The position numbers and the translations under genes were made by a program. A stretch of 64,000 nt of DNA from Paenibacillus piri (lineage in GTDB: Bacteria; Bacillota; Bacilli; Paenibacillales; NBRC-103111). This document shows, in pieces, positions 1 to 8,299 of this stretch (its first letter is position 1; every line of letters starts with the position of its first letter). The DNA is taken from contig NZ_SMRT01000001.1 in NCBI RefSeq assembly GCF_004354045.1, forward strand, positions 992,001 through 1,056,000, read 5' to 3'. The notes beneath the pieces were generated by a model, which was not told the DNA's origin, searched no databases, and was given only the letters and a program-made list of their open reading frames with translations.

Positions 1-1261
1 TGCCGGTATCGCAGGCAAGGCTGTCGGAGGCGATTAACGAGCGCTCGTAGCCGACGACCTGCTTCACGTCCGCATCCGCCATATGAAAGTAAACGATGGA
101 GATGCGGCCCTCTTCCTCCAGCAGCAGGTCCAGCATGCAGTCCACCGGATGCATGCCCCGCAGCTCGCTGATTTCCGCGATATGCTTGCCCTCCAGCTGC
201 CGGTTGGCCTCGGAATGGACTGCGGAGACGGTGACGCTCTGCCAGCCGGTCGAGCAGACGAGATTGTCCCAATCATCCTGCTCGCTGTCCAATTCTTCTT
301 TGATGCGCTTGCGCAGTCCGGCATCGTTGAACCGCTCCAGAGCGCTCCGGATTCCGCCTTCGAGCGACCATGGAGGCAATACGGTCGTTAGCGCCGTCGA
401 TCCCGCGGAGTAAGGATAGACGTCGCAGGTCACGTCGAGTCCGCGCGCCCGGGCATCCTCAATGTATTCCATCGCCTCCAGCACCTTCCCCCAATTGCGT
501 TTGCCGGCGGCTTTCAGATGGCTGATGTGCAGCGAGACGCCGGCCGTTTCGGCGATCCAGATCACTTCGCGGACGGACGGCAGCAGGTTGTTGCCCTCGC
601 CGCGGATATGCGTCGACAGCAGCCCATTATAACGGGGCAGCACCGAGCAGAGCTCGGCAATTTCCTCTTTGGAGGTATAGCTGCCGGGAGCGTACAACAG
701 GCCGATGGACAGGCCGATGGCACCTGCCCTCAGCCCTTCCTCCAGCAGCAGCTTCATCGTTTCCAGCTCCTGCACAGTGGCGGGCCGTTTGGCGAAGCCC
801 ATGACGGCGATGCGCAGCGCGCCATGGGCTACATAGGTAGCGATATTCTCGGACAAGCTTGCCCGTTCCAGAGCGTCCATATATTCGGCTACCGTCTCCC
901 ATGGCCATGCCCAGCCGGTTTTGCCGAGCACGGGCTCGGTATATACCTGCAGCATCTCTCCATGCTGCCGGGTGTACGGCGCAGGGGCAAGGCCGCAGTT
1001 GCCGACAACCTCGGTCGTGACTCCTTGGCTGATTTTTATTTCGCTGAGCGGATGATTGAAAATCATCAGATCGGAATGGCAGTGGCCGTCGATAAATCCG
1101 GGCGCAATCACCTGCCGGTGCGCGTCGATCGTCCGGCGCGCCTCCTGATCGAGGCGGCCGACAGCCGCAATGAGGCCGTCCTTGATCCCGATGTCGCCCG
1201 GAAACCACGGATTTCCGGTGCCGTCCGCAATGCGGCCGTTTTTCAGGATGAGATCGAGCAT
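1..1261 (-). CDS. N-acyl-D-amino-acid deacylase (D-aminoacylase), 3' end outside window
   Basis: The reading frame starts at ATG 1261 (MLDLILKNGRIADGTG) behind an AAAGGAGT ribosome site and stays open to base 1, giving 420 codons; the family is about 500-530 residues, so the C-terminus is missing only because the window ends. It is an amidohydrolase-fold enzyme: the metal-binding HxH is seen in GFIDGHCHSD near residue 60, and SHIRGEG and HISHLK follow further on, as in D-aminoacylases. These zinc enzymes hydrolyse N-acyl-D-amino acids to D-amino acids. The gene lies 146 bp downstream of a D-threonine aldolase/D-serine dehydratase-like gene on the same strand, which suggests a D-amino-acid catabolic pair. 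A structured repeat fills the gap. N-acyl-D-glutamate or D-aspartate specificity cannot be told from sequence. Confidence 0.88.
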   Translation of the reverse strand, partial: MLDLILKNGRIADGTGNPWFPGDIGIKDGLIAAVGRLDQEARRTIDAHRQVIAPGFIDGHCHSDLMIFNHPLSEIKISQGVTTEVVGNCGLAPAPYTRQHGEMLQVYTEPVLGKTGWAWPWETVAEYMDALERASLSENIATYVAHGALRIAVMGFAKRPATVQELETMKLLLEEGLRAGAIGLSIGLLYAPGSYTSKEEIAELCSVLPRYNGLLSTHIRGEGNNLLPSVREVIWIAETAGVSLHISHLKAAGKRNWGKVLEAMEYIEDARARGLDVTCDVYPYSAGSTALTTVLPPWSLEGGIRSALERFNDAGLRKRIKEELDSEQDDWDNLVCSTGWQSVTVSAVHSEANRQLEGKHIAEISELRGMHPVDCMLDLLLEEEGRISIVYFHMADADVKQVVGYERSLIASDSLACDTG

Positions 1262-1296
1262 TCGGTGTTCACTCCTTTGCCAATACGGCCGATATT

Positions 1297-1412
1297 ATCC
1301 GATTACGACTTTACTCGGGTTAAGACCCCCACCTCTAAGGTGGGCCTTGAATCAGGTGGGGTAGAGTCCCCATCTGATTCCCCGATGTTCAGCAAAGCTG
1401 AACGAGTTCACT
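1297..1412. repeat. Structured dispersed repeat A, copy 1
   Basis: This 116-bp block recurs at 62298-62412 with only six differences (about 95% identity). It can fold into at least three hairpins: CCCACC/GGTGGG near 1327-1344, AATCAGGTGGGG with CCCCATCTGATT around 1350-1380, and TTCAGC/GCTGAA at 1388-1402. Its right edge supplies the TGA stop codon of the aldolase-like gene. The compact stem-rich form and clean edges recall RNAs or ends of IS200/IS605-type elements (omega RNA or HEARO-like), but no tnpB or iscB gene is near. That assignment is inference. Confidence 0.75.
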
Positions 1413-2538
1413 CCAGCTTGCCGCGGCCGAGCACGGTCATGGGCTCGTAAGCGTCGCCGCGCCGGAACAGCACCTGATTATGCAGATTGACCGTGCTGCA
1501 TATATGATTCGGGATAATGCGCAGCCGGTCGCCGACCTGCGGATTCGCGAGCTGCGATTGGGGGCCGAGACGGATCATCCCATGCTCCTCGGACAGCCGC
1601 TCCAGGACGGCGTCCTCAAGGCCTTCGATATAGCCGAAGCCCTGCAGCAGCAGCGGCTCCGTGTTCGGCTGCACATCGGTGGCGAACGTCTTGCTGCCGC
1701 CGTCGATGACGGCCAGGTCGGCCGACGGCCGGCTCACGACCGTGGCCCATACGCGGCCTGCGCAGTCGTCAAGGCCGCATACGCCGAAACGGGCCTGCAT
1801 CCGGTCGTTGAACACATACGTTCCCGGCCGGATTTCGGTGACGCCTTCCACGGCTGCCGCATAAGCGCCCGTCGGCGTCGAACCGACGCTCACATCGGCG
1901 ACCGGGATGCCCTGCTCCCGCAGCCGCTCGGCCATGCCGGCCATAATGCGTCCTTCCTCCTCGCCGGCCGTCTGCAAATCGAGCGTCGCCTTATGCTGAT
2001 AAACGGCGCCGCGGAATGTATAAATGCCGGTAAGGCGCAGCTCCTTCATGCCGTGAATCTGCGCGGCCAATGCCGGCGCCTGCTCGAACAAGACGCCGGA
2101 CCGGCGAAGGCCGGTATCGATTTCGAGCCTTACTTCAAGCACGTGCCCGTGCCGTCCGGCAATCTCCGCCAATCGTTGCGCCCCCTCAAAGCTGTCAACG
2201 CCGACAATGAGCCGTATGCGCCGGCTCAAGCTTAAGGCGCGTTCAATCTTGGACGGACTGACAAGCGGAAAAGCAATGAAAATATCCGTGATGCCATGCT
2301 CGGCCATAACTTCGGCTTCGGACACTTTGGCTACCGTGATGCCCGCAGCTCCGGCTTCCAGCTGCCGGTGCGCAATCCATGGCATTTTATGCGTCTTGGT
2401 ATGGGGCCGCAGCTTGACCTTGCGGCAGCTGGCGGCTTCCGCCATGCGGACGATATTCCGCTCCATCGTATCCGTATCGATCACGATACATGGCGTTTCA
2501 ATGTCGGCGGCTTGCAGCGGCTTGCTGTTGTTCGTCAT
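1408..2538 (-). CDS. D-threonine aldolase / D-serine dehydratase-like PLP enzyme
   Basis: 376 residues, matching the alanine-racemase N-terminal-fold family that holds D-threonine aldolase and the DSD1-type D-serine dehydratase. The PLP lysine lies in LRPHTKTHK (about residue 45). The C-terminal domain carries NHICSTVNL, the His-x-Cys metal site typical of this group. Substrates are beta-hydroxy D-amino acids or D-serine. ATG 2538 follows a ribosome site read from AGGAATGAGGAG. The promoter upstream is overlapped by a perfect cre site, so carbon catabolite repression is likely. It precedes the D-aminoacylase, and the two may degrade N-acylated D-amino acids in series. The stop codon sits inside structured repeat A, so the repeat may have replaced the original 3' end by a codon or two. 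Confidence 0.85.
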   Translation of the reverse strand: MTNNSKPLQAADIETPCIVIDTDTMERNIVRMAEAASCRKVKLRPHTKTHKMPWIAHRQLEAGAAGITVAKVSEAEVMAEHGITDIFIAFPLVSPSKIERALSLSRRIRLIVGVDSFEGAQRLAEIAGRHGHVLEVRLEIDTGLRRSGVLFEQAPALAAQIHGMKELRLTGIYTFRGAVYQHKATLDLQTAGEEEGRIMAGMAERLREQGIPVADVSVGSTPTGAYAAAVEGVTEIRPGTYVFNDRMQARFGVCGLDDCAGRVWATVVSRPSADLAVIDGGSKTFATDVQPNTEPLLLQGFGYIEGLEDAVLERLSEEHGMIRLGPQSQLANPQVGDRLRIIPNHICSTVNLHNQVLFRRGDAYEPMTVLGRGKLE

Positions 2539-2583
2539 GTTCTCCTCATTCCTTTCCTCGAAGCGGATGGCTTAGCGATTTGC

Positions 2584-2612
2584 TTTAAAGTTTAACTTGT
2601 TAACGGTTTCAA
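2584..2612 (-). promoter_or_regulatory. Sigma-A-type promoter of the D-amino-acid genes
   Basis: On the minus strand TTGAAA (2612-2607) and TTTAAA (2589-2584) are separated by exactly 17 bp, giving a 5/6 match to the -35 box and 4/6 to the -10 box, 46 bp or more upstream of the aldolase start. Confidence 0.5.
2598..2611 (-). promoter_or_regulatory. Catabolite-responsive element (cre), perfect consensus match
   Basis: Minus-strand TGAAACCGTTAACA matches the Bacillus CcpA consensus TGWAANCGNTNWCA at every position. It lies between and over the -35 and -10 boxes, a position that normally gives CcpA repression. A LacI/PurR-type local repressor is an alternative reader. Confidence 0.65.
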
Positions 2613-2866
2613 CCAAATAGTAACATAACGGGGAGCAAGTTTTAATCATTATTTGCTTGCGGTGCCGGGCTACTTGTACAATCGTGTACAAAGCGGTAGC
2701 ATGTTAATAAACGGGATCTCGGGTTCGCAGCGTGATGCATGGGGTCCGGGGTCCGGCCAACCGCTGTGCGCCGCAGCGTGCGTCAGGCAGATAAGCGTGA
2801 ACAAGCGGATACGTTTTTTCGTGGCGGTGCCGGTCAAAACAAATAGGGGAATGGGGCTGGGCAAGT

Positions 2867-3619
2867 ATGGTTAAGGAAATATTGGACGAGCAGTATGCGG
2901 ACGATCACGAAAAGCAGAGGATCGATTTTTTCGTTCCCGACGCACCTCGCGGAGAGGTCGCACTGCTGTTTATTCACGGCGGCGGTTGGGAAAAGGGCGG
3001 CAAGGAGCAGTGGCATGCCGTCGCGAAGCATTTCGCGAATCTCGGCTATATGTCCGCGTCCGCAGGCTACCGGTTGACGGATTCGGCCGTCTATCCGGCT
3101 CAGCCCGAAGATACGGAGGCTGCGCTTCTGTACATGAAGCGCCAGTCGGCCCGGTTCGGCTTCAATCCGCAGCGGGTGCTTGCGATCGGGTCGTCGGCAG
3201 GCGGATATTTGGCGGCCATGCTGGCGATTGCAGCGAGGAATGAGGGAGCGCGCACGCAAGGCGCAATTTTGTATTGTCCGGTTACGGATTTGTTGGCAGG
3301 CGGCGATTTTATTCGCAAGTTTATGGGCTGCCCGCCGGAAGGCAACGAGCGGCTATACAGGGAAGCATCCCCGCTATGCAGGATTACCGGCGCGGAACCG
3401 CCGTTTCTGATTCTGCAGGGAGATGCGGACAAGACGACGCCGCTTCAACAGGCGGAGGCGTTTCACGGCGCGCTGCTTAAGGCCGGGGCGAATTCCGAGC
3501 TGGAAGTGCTCGAAGGCGTCGGTCACGGGTTCGGCTATGGCACCGAGACGGCTGCCCAAGCACAGGCAATCCGGCGGATGGAAGCTTATTTGCAAGTGCG
3601 ATTTCCGGGCCAGGCATAA
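2867..3619 (+). CDS. Alpha/beta-hydrolase esterase (acetyl-esterase / kynurenine-formamidase-like)
   Basis: 250 residues. The HGGGW oxyanion-hole motif is at about residue 37, the nucleophile Ser in GSSAGG at about 107, the acid in LQGDADKTTP at about 188, and the catalytic His in GVGHGFG at about 222, so the triad is complete. No signal peptide is visible, so it is cytoplasmic. Such enzymes hydrolyse small esters or N-formyl-kynurenine; substrate cannot be assigned. It is a single gene with an upstream inverted repeat. The start is ATG 2867, preceded by a purine-rich stretch rather than a clear AGGAGG. Confidence 0.85.
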   Translation: MVKEILDEQYADDHEKQRIDFFVPDAPRGEVALLFIHGGGWEKGGKEQWHAVAKHFANLGYMSASAGYRLTDSAVYPAQPEDTEAALLYMKRQSARFGFNPQRVLAIGSSAGGYLAAMLAIAARNEGARTQGAILYCPVTDLLAGGDFIRKFMGCPPEGNERLYREASPLCRITGAEPPFLILQGDADKTTPLQQAEAFHGALLKAGANSELEVLEGVGHGFGYGTETAAQAQAIRRMEAYLQVRFPGQA

Positions 3620-3682
3620 GAGACCGGGGACAAGGGCGAGCCTGCGTTTTCTTGTTCTGCGGGTAACCGATGACTCTTCACC

Positions 3683-3790
3683 GGGAGCTCCCCGAAAGAA
3701 AGATCAAGAGCCGCTTATACTCTTGACGAAACCCGGTGAACACGGGTTGGCGGAATCGGCTTCGAAGCAGTGTGTCACTTTTGAGGGCTC
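3683..3790. repeat. Structured dispersed repeat B, copy 1
   Basis: A block of about 108 bp that recurs at 58552-58659. It holds the arms TCAAGAG/CTCTTGA and AACCCG/CGGGTT. In the other copy the outer ends also pair. The similarity between copies runs a little further right, around TTTTGTTCCGTCTGCC (3813-3828). The gap 3620-3926 holds nothing else I can support apart from a 7-bp-stem hairpin, GGGCAGC 3853-3859 with GCTGCCC 3878-3884, which lacks a T-run. Confidence 0.65.
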
Positions 3791-3926
3791 TTCATCGGGG
3801 CTCACCCAAAAGTTTTGTTCCGTCTGCCCGATCAAAGGGTCAAGCCATACCCGGGCAGCTTCGCTCTCATGAACGAGGCTGCCCGTTATCCTTGGCTGCG
3901 TCATGATGAGGGGATGTTAGTAGCTG

Positions 3927-5201
3927 TCATGGAGCCGAGGGGGACTCCAAGTCATTCCATCTTTGCTGCGCAAGGCGGACTTCATGCCAAAACTGTTCCA
4001 ATTCCTTCTTCGCTACCTCCCGGACAAACGCGATGTCTTCGCCAATCAGATCCGGCGACCATTTCCGGCCCAGATGGGCATGCACAACCTCATCCGCCCA
4101 ATCGTAATCCTGAAATTGGGTCATTAACGGATGCTTCGCTTCATCGCGGCAAAATTCGTACTCGCCGACTTTACCGGGCCGCTTCATGGCGCCCTCTTCG
4201 ATGCCGATGGATAACCAGGCATACTGCGCGCCGGGAATTTTCGGCGCATTAACGTCATAATCGGAGGTGTATTGGGGCCGGCTCATCCAATCCAATCCTT
4301 CCGCTTCCAGAGCGGCCTGACCGAACATGGCATGGCGAACCTCGTCCCATAAATGACGGGCCAAATCTTTGTAAAATTCCCACGGCATGTTTTTTTGCGA
4401 GAAAAGGACACCGGCGATCAATTCCGCTGCGGTCATTTCCTCCTGCCTGACGCGCATTTTAGCGTACAAGCTTTTTAAAACCGGATCGTCGGGAGGGTTT
4501 GCCACGCTTGTTCGGGCCCAAGTCGCCGGCCCCATTTTTCTCGGGTCGCGAACGGATTGCAGCGGGAGCTTATAGGTTTCATGGGAACGCCATCGGACAG
4601 GCAAGCTCGTTGATTTTTGCTGCAGACCGTCGATATCTCCCGCAATGCCAAGGAATTCCGTCAGCTTGGCAGCAAATGGATCGGCATCCTCAATGCTAAA
4701 TCCATTATTTTCCAATTCGTAGATCATTTGCTTGCCCCATGCAATTTGTCCCTCCAGGTCCAATATAAGCGTGCGCAAAATACGGATCGTCGGCTGATCC
4801 ACGATTTGCTGTGTAGCGGCAATATGCTTCTTATACACTCGGAGCATCGCGGGTTTAATGACCTTATAAATACCGGCGGTAAGCTCCAAATCGCTGCGGG
4901 CTTGAATCAGCTCCTCCATAAGCAGGGAGAGAGCGGCGTCAGGCTCGTGATTCAGAACGGCCGGAGACGTACGCAGTTCCGTAATCCGTTTCCGCAGCAG
5001 ATCGGCGGCTTCCGCATCCTCATAGAGATGCCTGGCAAGCGCTGCCTTCAAATTCCAATCCTCTCTGGCGGGCAGATGGCCTGCGGCGATGCGCAGCAAG
5101 CTCTCATGGATATAACGGTACCGCTGCAAAACCTTTGCGTTTTTTTCGACCCCGTATTGTCCAAGGGCATAAGGATTTTGTATTCCGGCAAAAATCAACA
5201 T
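3927..5201 (-). CDS. Ferritin-like-fold protein of unknown function
   Basis: 424 residues, mostly helical, soluble, without signal peptide. Two regions look like half-sites of a carboxylate-bridged di-metal helical bundle: HLYEDAEAADLLRKR near residue 58, and TAAELIAG followed by HLWDEVRHAMFGQ near 260-295. The last helices carry EVVHAHLGRKW. I do not recognise a named family, and an oxidative or metal role is inference. ATG 5201 follows a GGGAGG site. The 5' leader holds a copy of repeat C right before that site. Single gene, with the AraC gene 150 bp upstream on the same strand. Confidence 0.6.
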   Translation of the reverse strand: MLIFAGIQNPYALGQYGVEKNAKVLQRYRYIHESLLRIAAGHLPAREDWNLKAALARHLYEDAEAADLLRKRITELRTSPAVLNHEPDAALSLLMEELIQARSDLELTAGIYKVIKPAMLRVYKKHIAATQQIVDQPTIRILRTLILDLEGQIAWGKQMIYELENNGFSIEDADPFAAKLTEFLGIAGDIDGLQQKSTSLPVRWRSHETYKLPLQSVRDPRKMGPATWARTSVANPPDDPVLKSLYAKMRVRQEEMTAAELIAGVLFSQKNMPWEFYKDLARHLWDEVRHAMFGQAALEAEGLDWMSRPQYTSDYDVNAPKIPGAQYAWLSIGIEEGAMKRPGKVGEYEFCRDEAKHPLMTQFQDYDWADEVVHAHLGRKWSPDLIGEDIAFVREVAKKELEQFWHEVRLAQQRWNDLESPSAP

Positions 5202-5230
5202 CAGGAAAACCTCCCAAACAAATTTTGTTC

Positions 5231-5272
5231 GACAAACGCGCTCGTCCCCTAAGGACGGAGAAACCGTTTATC
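5231..5272. repeat. Dispersed repeat C, copy 1
   Basis: Core GACAAACG (5231-5238) and CGTTTATC (5265-5272) pair around an inner CGTCC/GGACG stem. It is the same foldable unit as at 18618, 20168, 47811 and 47900. It lies in the 5' leader of the ferritin-like gene, about 15 bp upstream of that gene's ribosome site. Confidence 0.65.
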
Positions 5273-5351
5273 TTTGGTTAATTTCATTATCTATAATCGT
5301 CACGGCTTGCTCAATGAACGAATATGTTTGTTTGGTGGACGGATTTGATAA

Positions 5352-6257
5352 TTATTCCCTTGAATAGATGAAATAACGGTTCATCGGATAGGCAGCGGTA
5401 TACGCCTCGGCCGGGGCCAAGTGCTGTGCGCGCGGATCCGAAAATTGGTTGCGGTAATCGGATGCCGAACGGCCTTTTATTTTGGAGAAGCATCTGGAAA
5501 AATAATGTTCGTCCCGGAAGCCGACGGCGTAAGCTATCTCTTTAATGCTGGAGTTGGTTTGAATAAGCAATTGGCTTGCTTTCTCAATACGACGGCGGGC
5601 GATGAAGCTTTGCGGAGAAACGCCTACAGCCTGCACAAAAACTCTTGTGAAATGCTCATGCGTCCATCCGGAATCGCGGGCGATTTCGGCGACGGAAAGA
5701 GACCGCGTCAGATGATGGTCAATGTATTGAAGAGCCTTTGAGATTTGTGACGGAGGCGGGGATTCCATGCTGCCGATGTCCGAAGCGGCGGCGTCCAATT
5801 CAGTCAAAAGGGTATACAGCAGCAAAGCGCCTCTCTCCATCCAACGGATCGGTTTGGCAGAAGCCAGATGTATAATTTGCTTTAATAAGCCGGGAAGAAT
5901 TGATATTTGCGCGCTCGGGATTAAAGATGCGGATCCGGGCGATAAAATGGAACACGCAGGCCGGTCAGCCGCCGGCAAGTCGATATCAAAATGAATAAAC
6001 AAATGTCTTGTCGGTTGCAAGGAGTCGAATTGGTACATATGCGGTTCCAATGGACGGGTTAGAATGAAGCAGGGCTCGTCCAGAATGTAGTATTTGTCTT
6101 CAACCGTATAGCGGGTTTGAGTGCCGGCCGGGAAATAAACAAGCTCATATTCATATAATTGCCTCTTATCCAGCGTCCATCCGGCTTTCACTGTAAAATC
6201 GCCGGCCATCCTAATTCGGGGAAAGCGCCGATCGGATAATGAACTTCGATTTTCCAA
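5352..6257 (-). CDS. AraC-family transcriptional regulator
   Basis: The frame is open further upstream, but that extension is antisense to the kinase gene and lacks family similarity. TTG 6257 has a GAAAGAAGGGG site five bases before it and gives 301 residues; ATG 6209 (MAGDFTVKAGW) is the alternative. The N-terminal half is a cupin-like sensor (ELVYFPAGTQTRY, HLFIHFDI). The C-terminal 100 residues are two HTH motifs (LSVAEIARDSGWTHEHFTR and IKEIAYAVGFRDEHYFSRCF). Divergent from the sensor kinase/sugar ABC transporter genes, which it may control together with the two-component pair. Confidence 0.85.
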   Translation of the reverse strand: MENRSSLSDRRFPRIRMAGDFTVKAGWTLDKRQLYEYELVYFPAGTQTRYTVEDKYYILDEPCFILTRPLEPHMYQFDSLQPTRHLFIHFDIDLPAADRPACSILSPGSASLIPSAQISILPGLLKQIIHLASAKPIRWMERGALLLYTLLTELDAAASDIGSMESPPPSQISKALQYIDHHLTRSLSVAEIARDSGWTHEHFTRVFVQAVGVSPQSFIARRRIEKASQLLIQTNSSIKEIAYAVGFRDEHYFSRCFSKIKGRSASDYRNQFSDPRAQHLAPAEAYTAAYPMNRYFIYSRE

Positions 6258-6451
6258 GGGAGCCCCTTCTTTCGGGAGTTTTTTGTTTTGCCAAATTTGA
6301 TAAATTTGCCCGCCCTTGAGGGACGGTGATGCCGTCGTCCGGAAGGATGGGTCCGGGAGGAAATAAGACCCTTTAATTGAATAATATACTAGAAGCTGTC
6401 CGACGGGCGATCTGACCCGACAATAATTAATTTTTGAATGGAGGATGAAGC

Positions 6452-8299
6452 ATGGCCGGGCCCAAATTATTTCGCATCGCAACATTTAACCGCTTACATT
6501 CGATTGCGCTCCAGCTGTTTTTACTTTTTTTCGTAAGCATTCTCATTCCGGTTTTGATTGGCGGTTACTTGTCGTATGAAAAGTCGGCGCGCATGATTGA
6601 GGATCAGGTGAGCAATGTAGCCTCATTAACGATAAAACAGGTGAGGGACAATTTAAATTTTGTTTTTAAAGGTCTCGATAATACATCGATGAGGCTGCTC
6701 AGCAATAAAACGATACAAGAGGCTCTGCAATCTAAGAATACCATAACTCCCTACGACAATATTAAACTGAATACCGAAGCCAAAGATTTTTTAATTTCGT
6801 TGATGATGAATATGCCTGAAGTGATGGATATTTATATTCTCGACATCAACAGGCAAAACTCGGTTGTCAGCTCGCCCCTGCAAAGCGTTATGGACCCCTG
6901 GAAGACGGAATGGTACGAACAAATCATCAAAGCCAACGGTCCCACAGTTTGGTTCGGTCTGTCCGATACCTCCTATTTGAAAGGGATTAACATGGGAATT
7001 CCCGTTTTCGGATTGGGACGGACGATTAAAGATGTCGATACGGGAAAAATCATCGGAGTGATGTTCATAGAGGCGAGGGGGAAAATATTGACGGAAACGC
7101 TTGACGCCATTCAATTCGGTCAAACCGGATATGCCTACATGATCGATCAAAGCAACCGGTTTGTGTATCATCGCGATTCCTCGCTGTATAGTCAGGCCTC
7201 GGATCTGATTTTGCCGAATCGAACACAAGTGACGAATATAAGAGGCCGGGATATGATGGTGATTCCGTCGGAGCTGGATAACGGCTGGAGGGTAGCGGGC
7301 ATCGTACCGGTTCAAGAGCTGGTGGCGAGCTCCATGGAAATACGGGATTTGACGGTTTGGATCGCTTTGGCTTCCGCTATCGTGGCGGTCATCATCGGTT
7401 TTTTTGTGACGCATAAAATCGGCCAGCCGCTTATCCATCTGAGCAAGCTGATGAAGCGAAGCGAGGCGGGGGATTTGTCGGTGCGCTTCAACATTACGGG
7501 TAAAAATGAAATCGGCCAGCTCGGACAAAGCTTCAATAAAATGATTCGCCAAATCGACGTTCTTATCCAACGGATTGCGAAAGAGGAGAATGAAAAGAAA
7601 AAGGCGGAAATCCGGGCCATGCGCTATCAAATCAATCCGCATTTTTTATACAATACGCTCAATTCGATTCGGTGGATGGCAAAGCTGCAAAGGACGGAGG
7701 ATGTAGCCAACGCCATTACTAATCTGGTGCATTTGCTTGAAGCGAGTCTGGAAAGAAGCGGCTCTATCGTGAAATTGGGGGAAGAGCTTGAATTGCTTGA
7801 GAAATATATGGTGATCCAGCAATACCGGTACAATAACGGAATCGCTTTGAACATACATAGTCCCCGGGAGCTGGCGGATTTGACGTTACCGAGAATGCTG
7901 CTGCAGCCCATCGTGGAAAACGCGATTTTCCATGGAATTGCTCCGAAGGAGGATGAAGGCTCCATTGAGATCACTGTTAGTACGAACGGAAACAATGCCG
8001 TCATTGTCATTAAGGATGATGGTATGGGCATCGAAAAGGATAAGGTGCCGCAGCTGCTTTCCGGAAAAGACAGCACGAAAACGACCGGAATGACGAGGAT
8101 CGGTCTCTTTCATGTACATCAAACACTCCAATTGTATTACGGAGCTTCTTACGGTGTGCAGGTGGAAAGCAAGGAGGGGCATGGCACTAGTGTAACCTTG
8201 ACCTTTCCGATCAAAAAAGCGTCTGCCGAGTCCGAATACGGAACCTATTTCAGCGAGGGGGATAAGCATGAGCATCTATCGGGTTTTATTGGTCGATGA
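6452..8299 (+). CDS. YesM-type sensor histidine kinase
   Basis: 615 residues. A membrane helix lies at about 18-40, an extracellular Cache-like sensor at about 45-295, a second helix at about 300-322, then HAMP (HKIGQPLIHLSKLMKRSEAG), the His_kinase domain with NPHFLYNTLNSIRW (phospho-acceptor His397) and a C-terminal HATPase (GIEKDKV, GIGLFHVH-like end). These kinases sense extracellular sugars or binding proteins and phosphorylate the YesN-type partner. The stop overlaps the next gene by 32 bp, so the two are translated together. The start ATG 6452 follows TGGAGGATGAAGC. Confidence 0.93.
   Translation: MAGPKLFRIATFNRLHSIALQLFLLFFVSILIPVLIGGYLSYEKSARMIEDQVSNVASLTIKQVRDNLNFVFKGLDNTSMRLLSNKTIQEALQSKNTITPYDNIKLNTEAKDFLISLMMNMPEVMDIYILDINRQNSVVSSPLQSVMDPWKTEWYEQIIKANGPTVWFGLSDTSYLKGINMGIPVFGLGRTIKDVDTGKIIGVMFIEARGKILTETLDAIQFGQTGYAYMIDQSNRFVYHRDSSLYSQASDLILPNRTQVTNIRGRDMMVIPSELDNGWRVAGIVPVQELVASSMEIRDLTVWIALASAIVAVIIGFFVTHKIGQPLIHLSKLMKRSEAGDLSVRFNITGKNEIGQLGQSFNKMIRQIDVLIQRIAKEENEKKKAEIRAMRYQINPHFLYNTLNSIRWMAKLQRTEDVANAITNLVHLLEASLERSGSIVKLGEELELLEKYMVIQQYRYNNGIALNIHSPRELADLTLPRMLLQPIVENAIFHGIAPKEDEGSIEITVSTNGNNAVIVIKDDGMGIEKDKVPQLLSGKDSTKTTGMTRIGLFHVHQTLQLYYGASYGVQVESKEGHGTSVTLTFPIKKASAESEYGTYFSEGDKHEHLSGFIGR

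Larger units (their letters stand above)
2539..2866. other. Divergent intergenic region with inverted repeat
   Basis: Between the minus-strand aldolase gene and the plus-strand esterase gene. Besides the promoter and cre it holds a perfect inverted repeat, TTGTACA (2674-2680) and TGTACAA (2685-2691) around a 4-bp centre, a candidate operator for the esterase. I see no convincing sigma-A promoter for the esterase and no small gene. Confidence 0.45.

Noticed and set aside
518..1450. Plus-strand frame of 310 codons over the D-aminoacylase
   Set aside because: Antisense to a gene with clear amidohydrolase motifs and a ribosome site; no family similarity.
3853..3884. Terminator for the ferritin-like gene
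   Set aside because: A 7-bp stem with an 18-nt loop and no T-run on either strand.
6258..6485. Longer AraC start at 6485
   Set aside because: The extension is antisense to the kinase start, lacks a ribosome site and adds sequence unlike the family.
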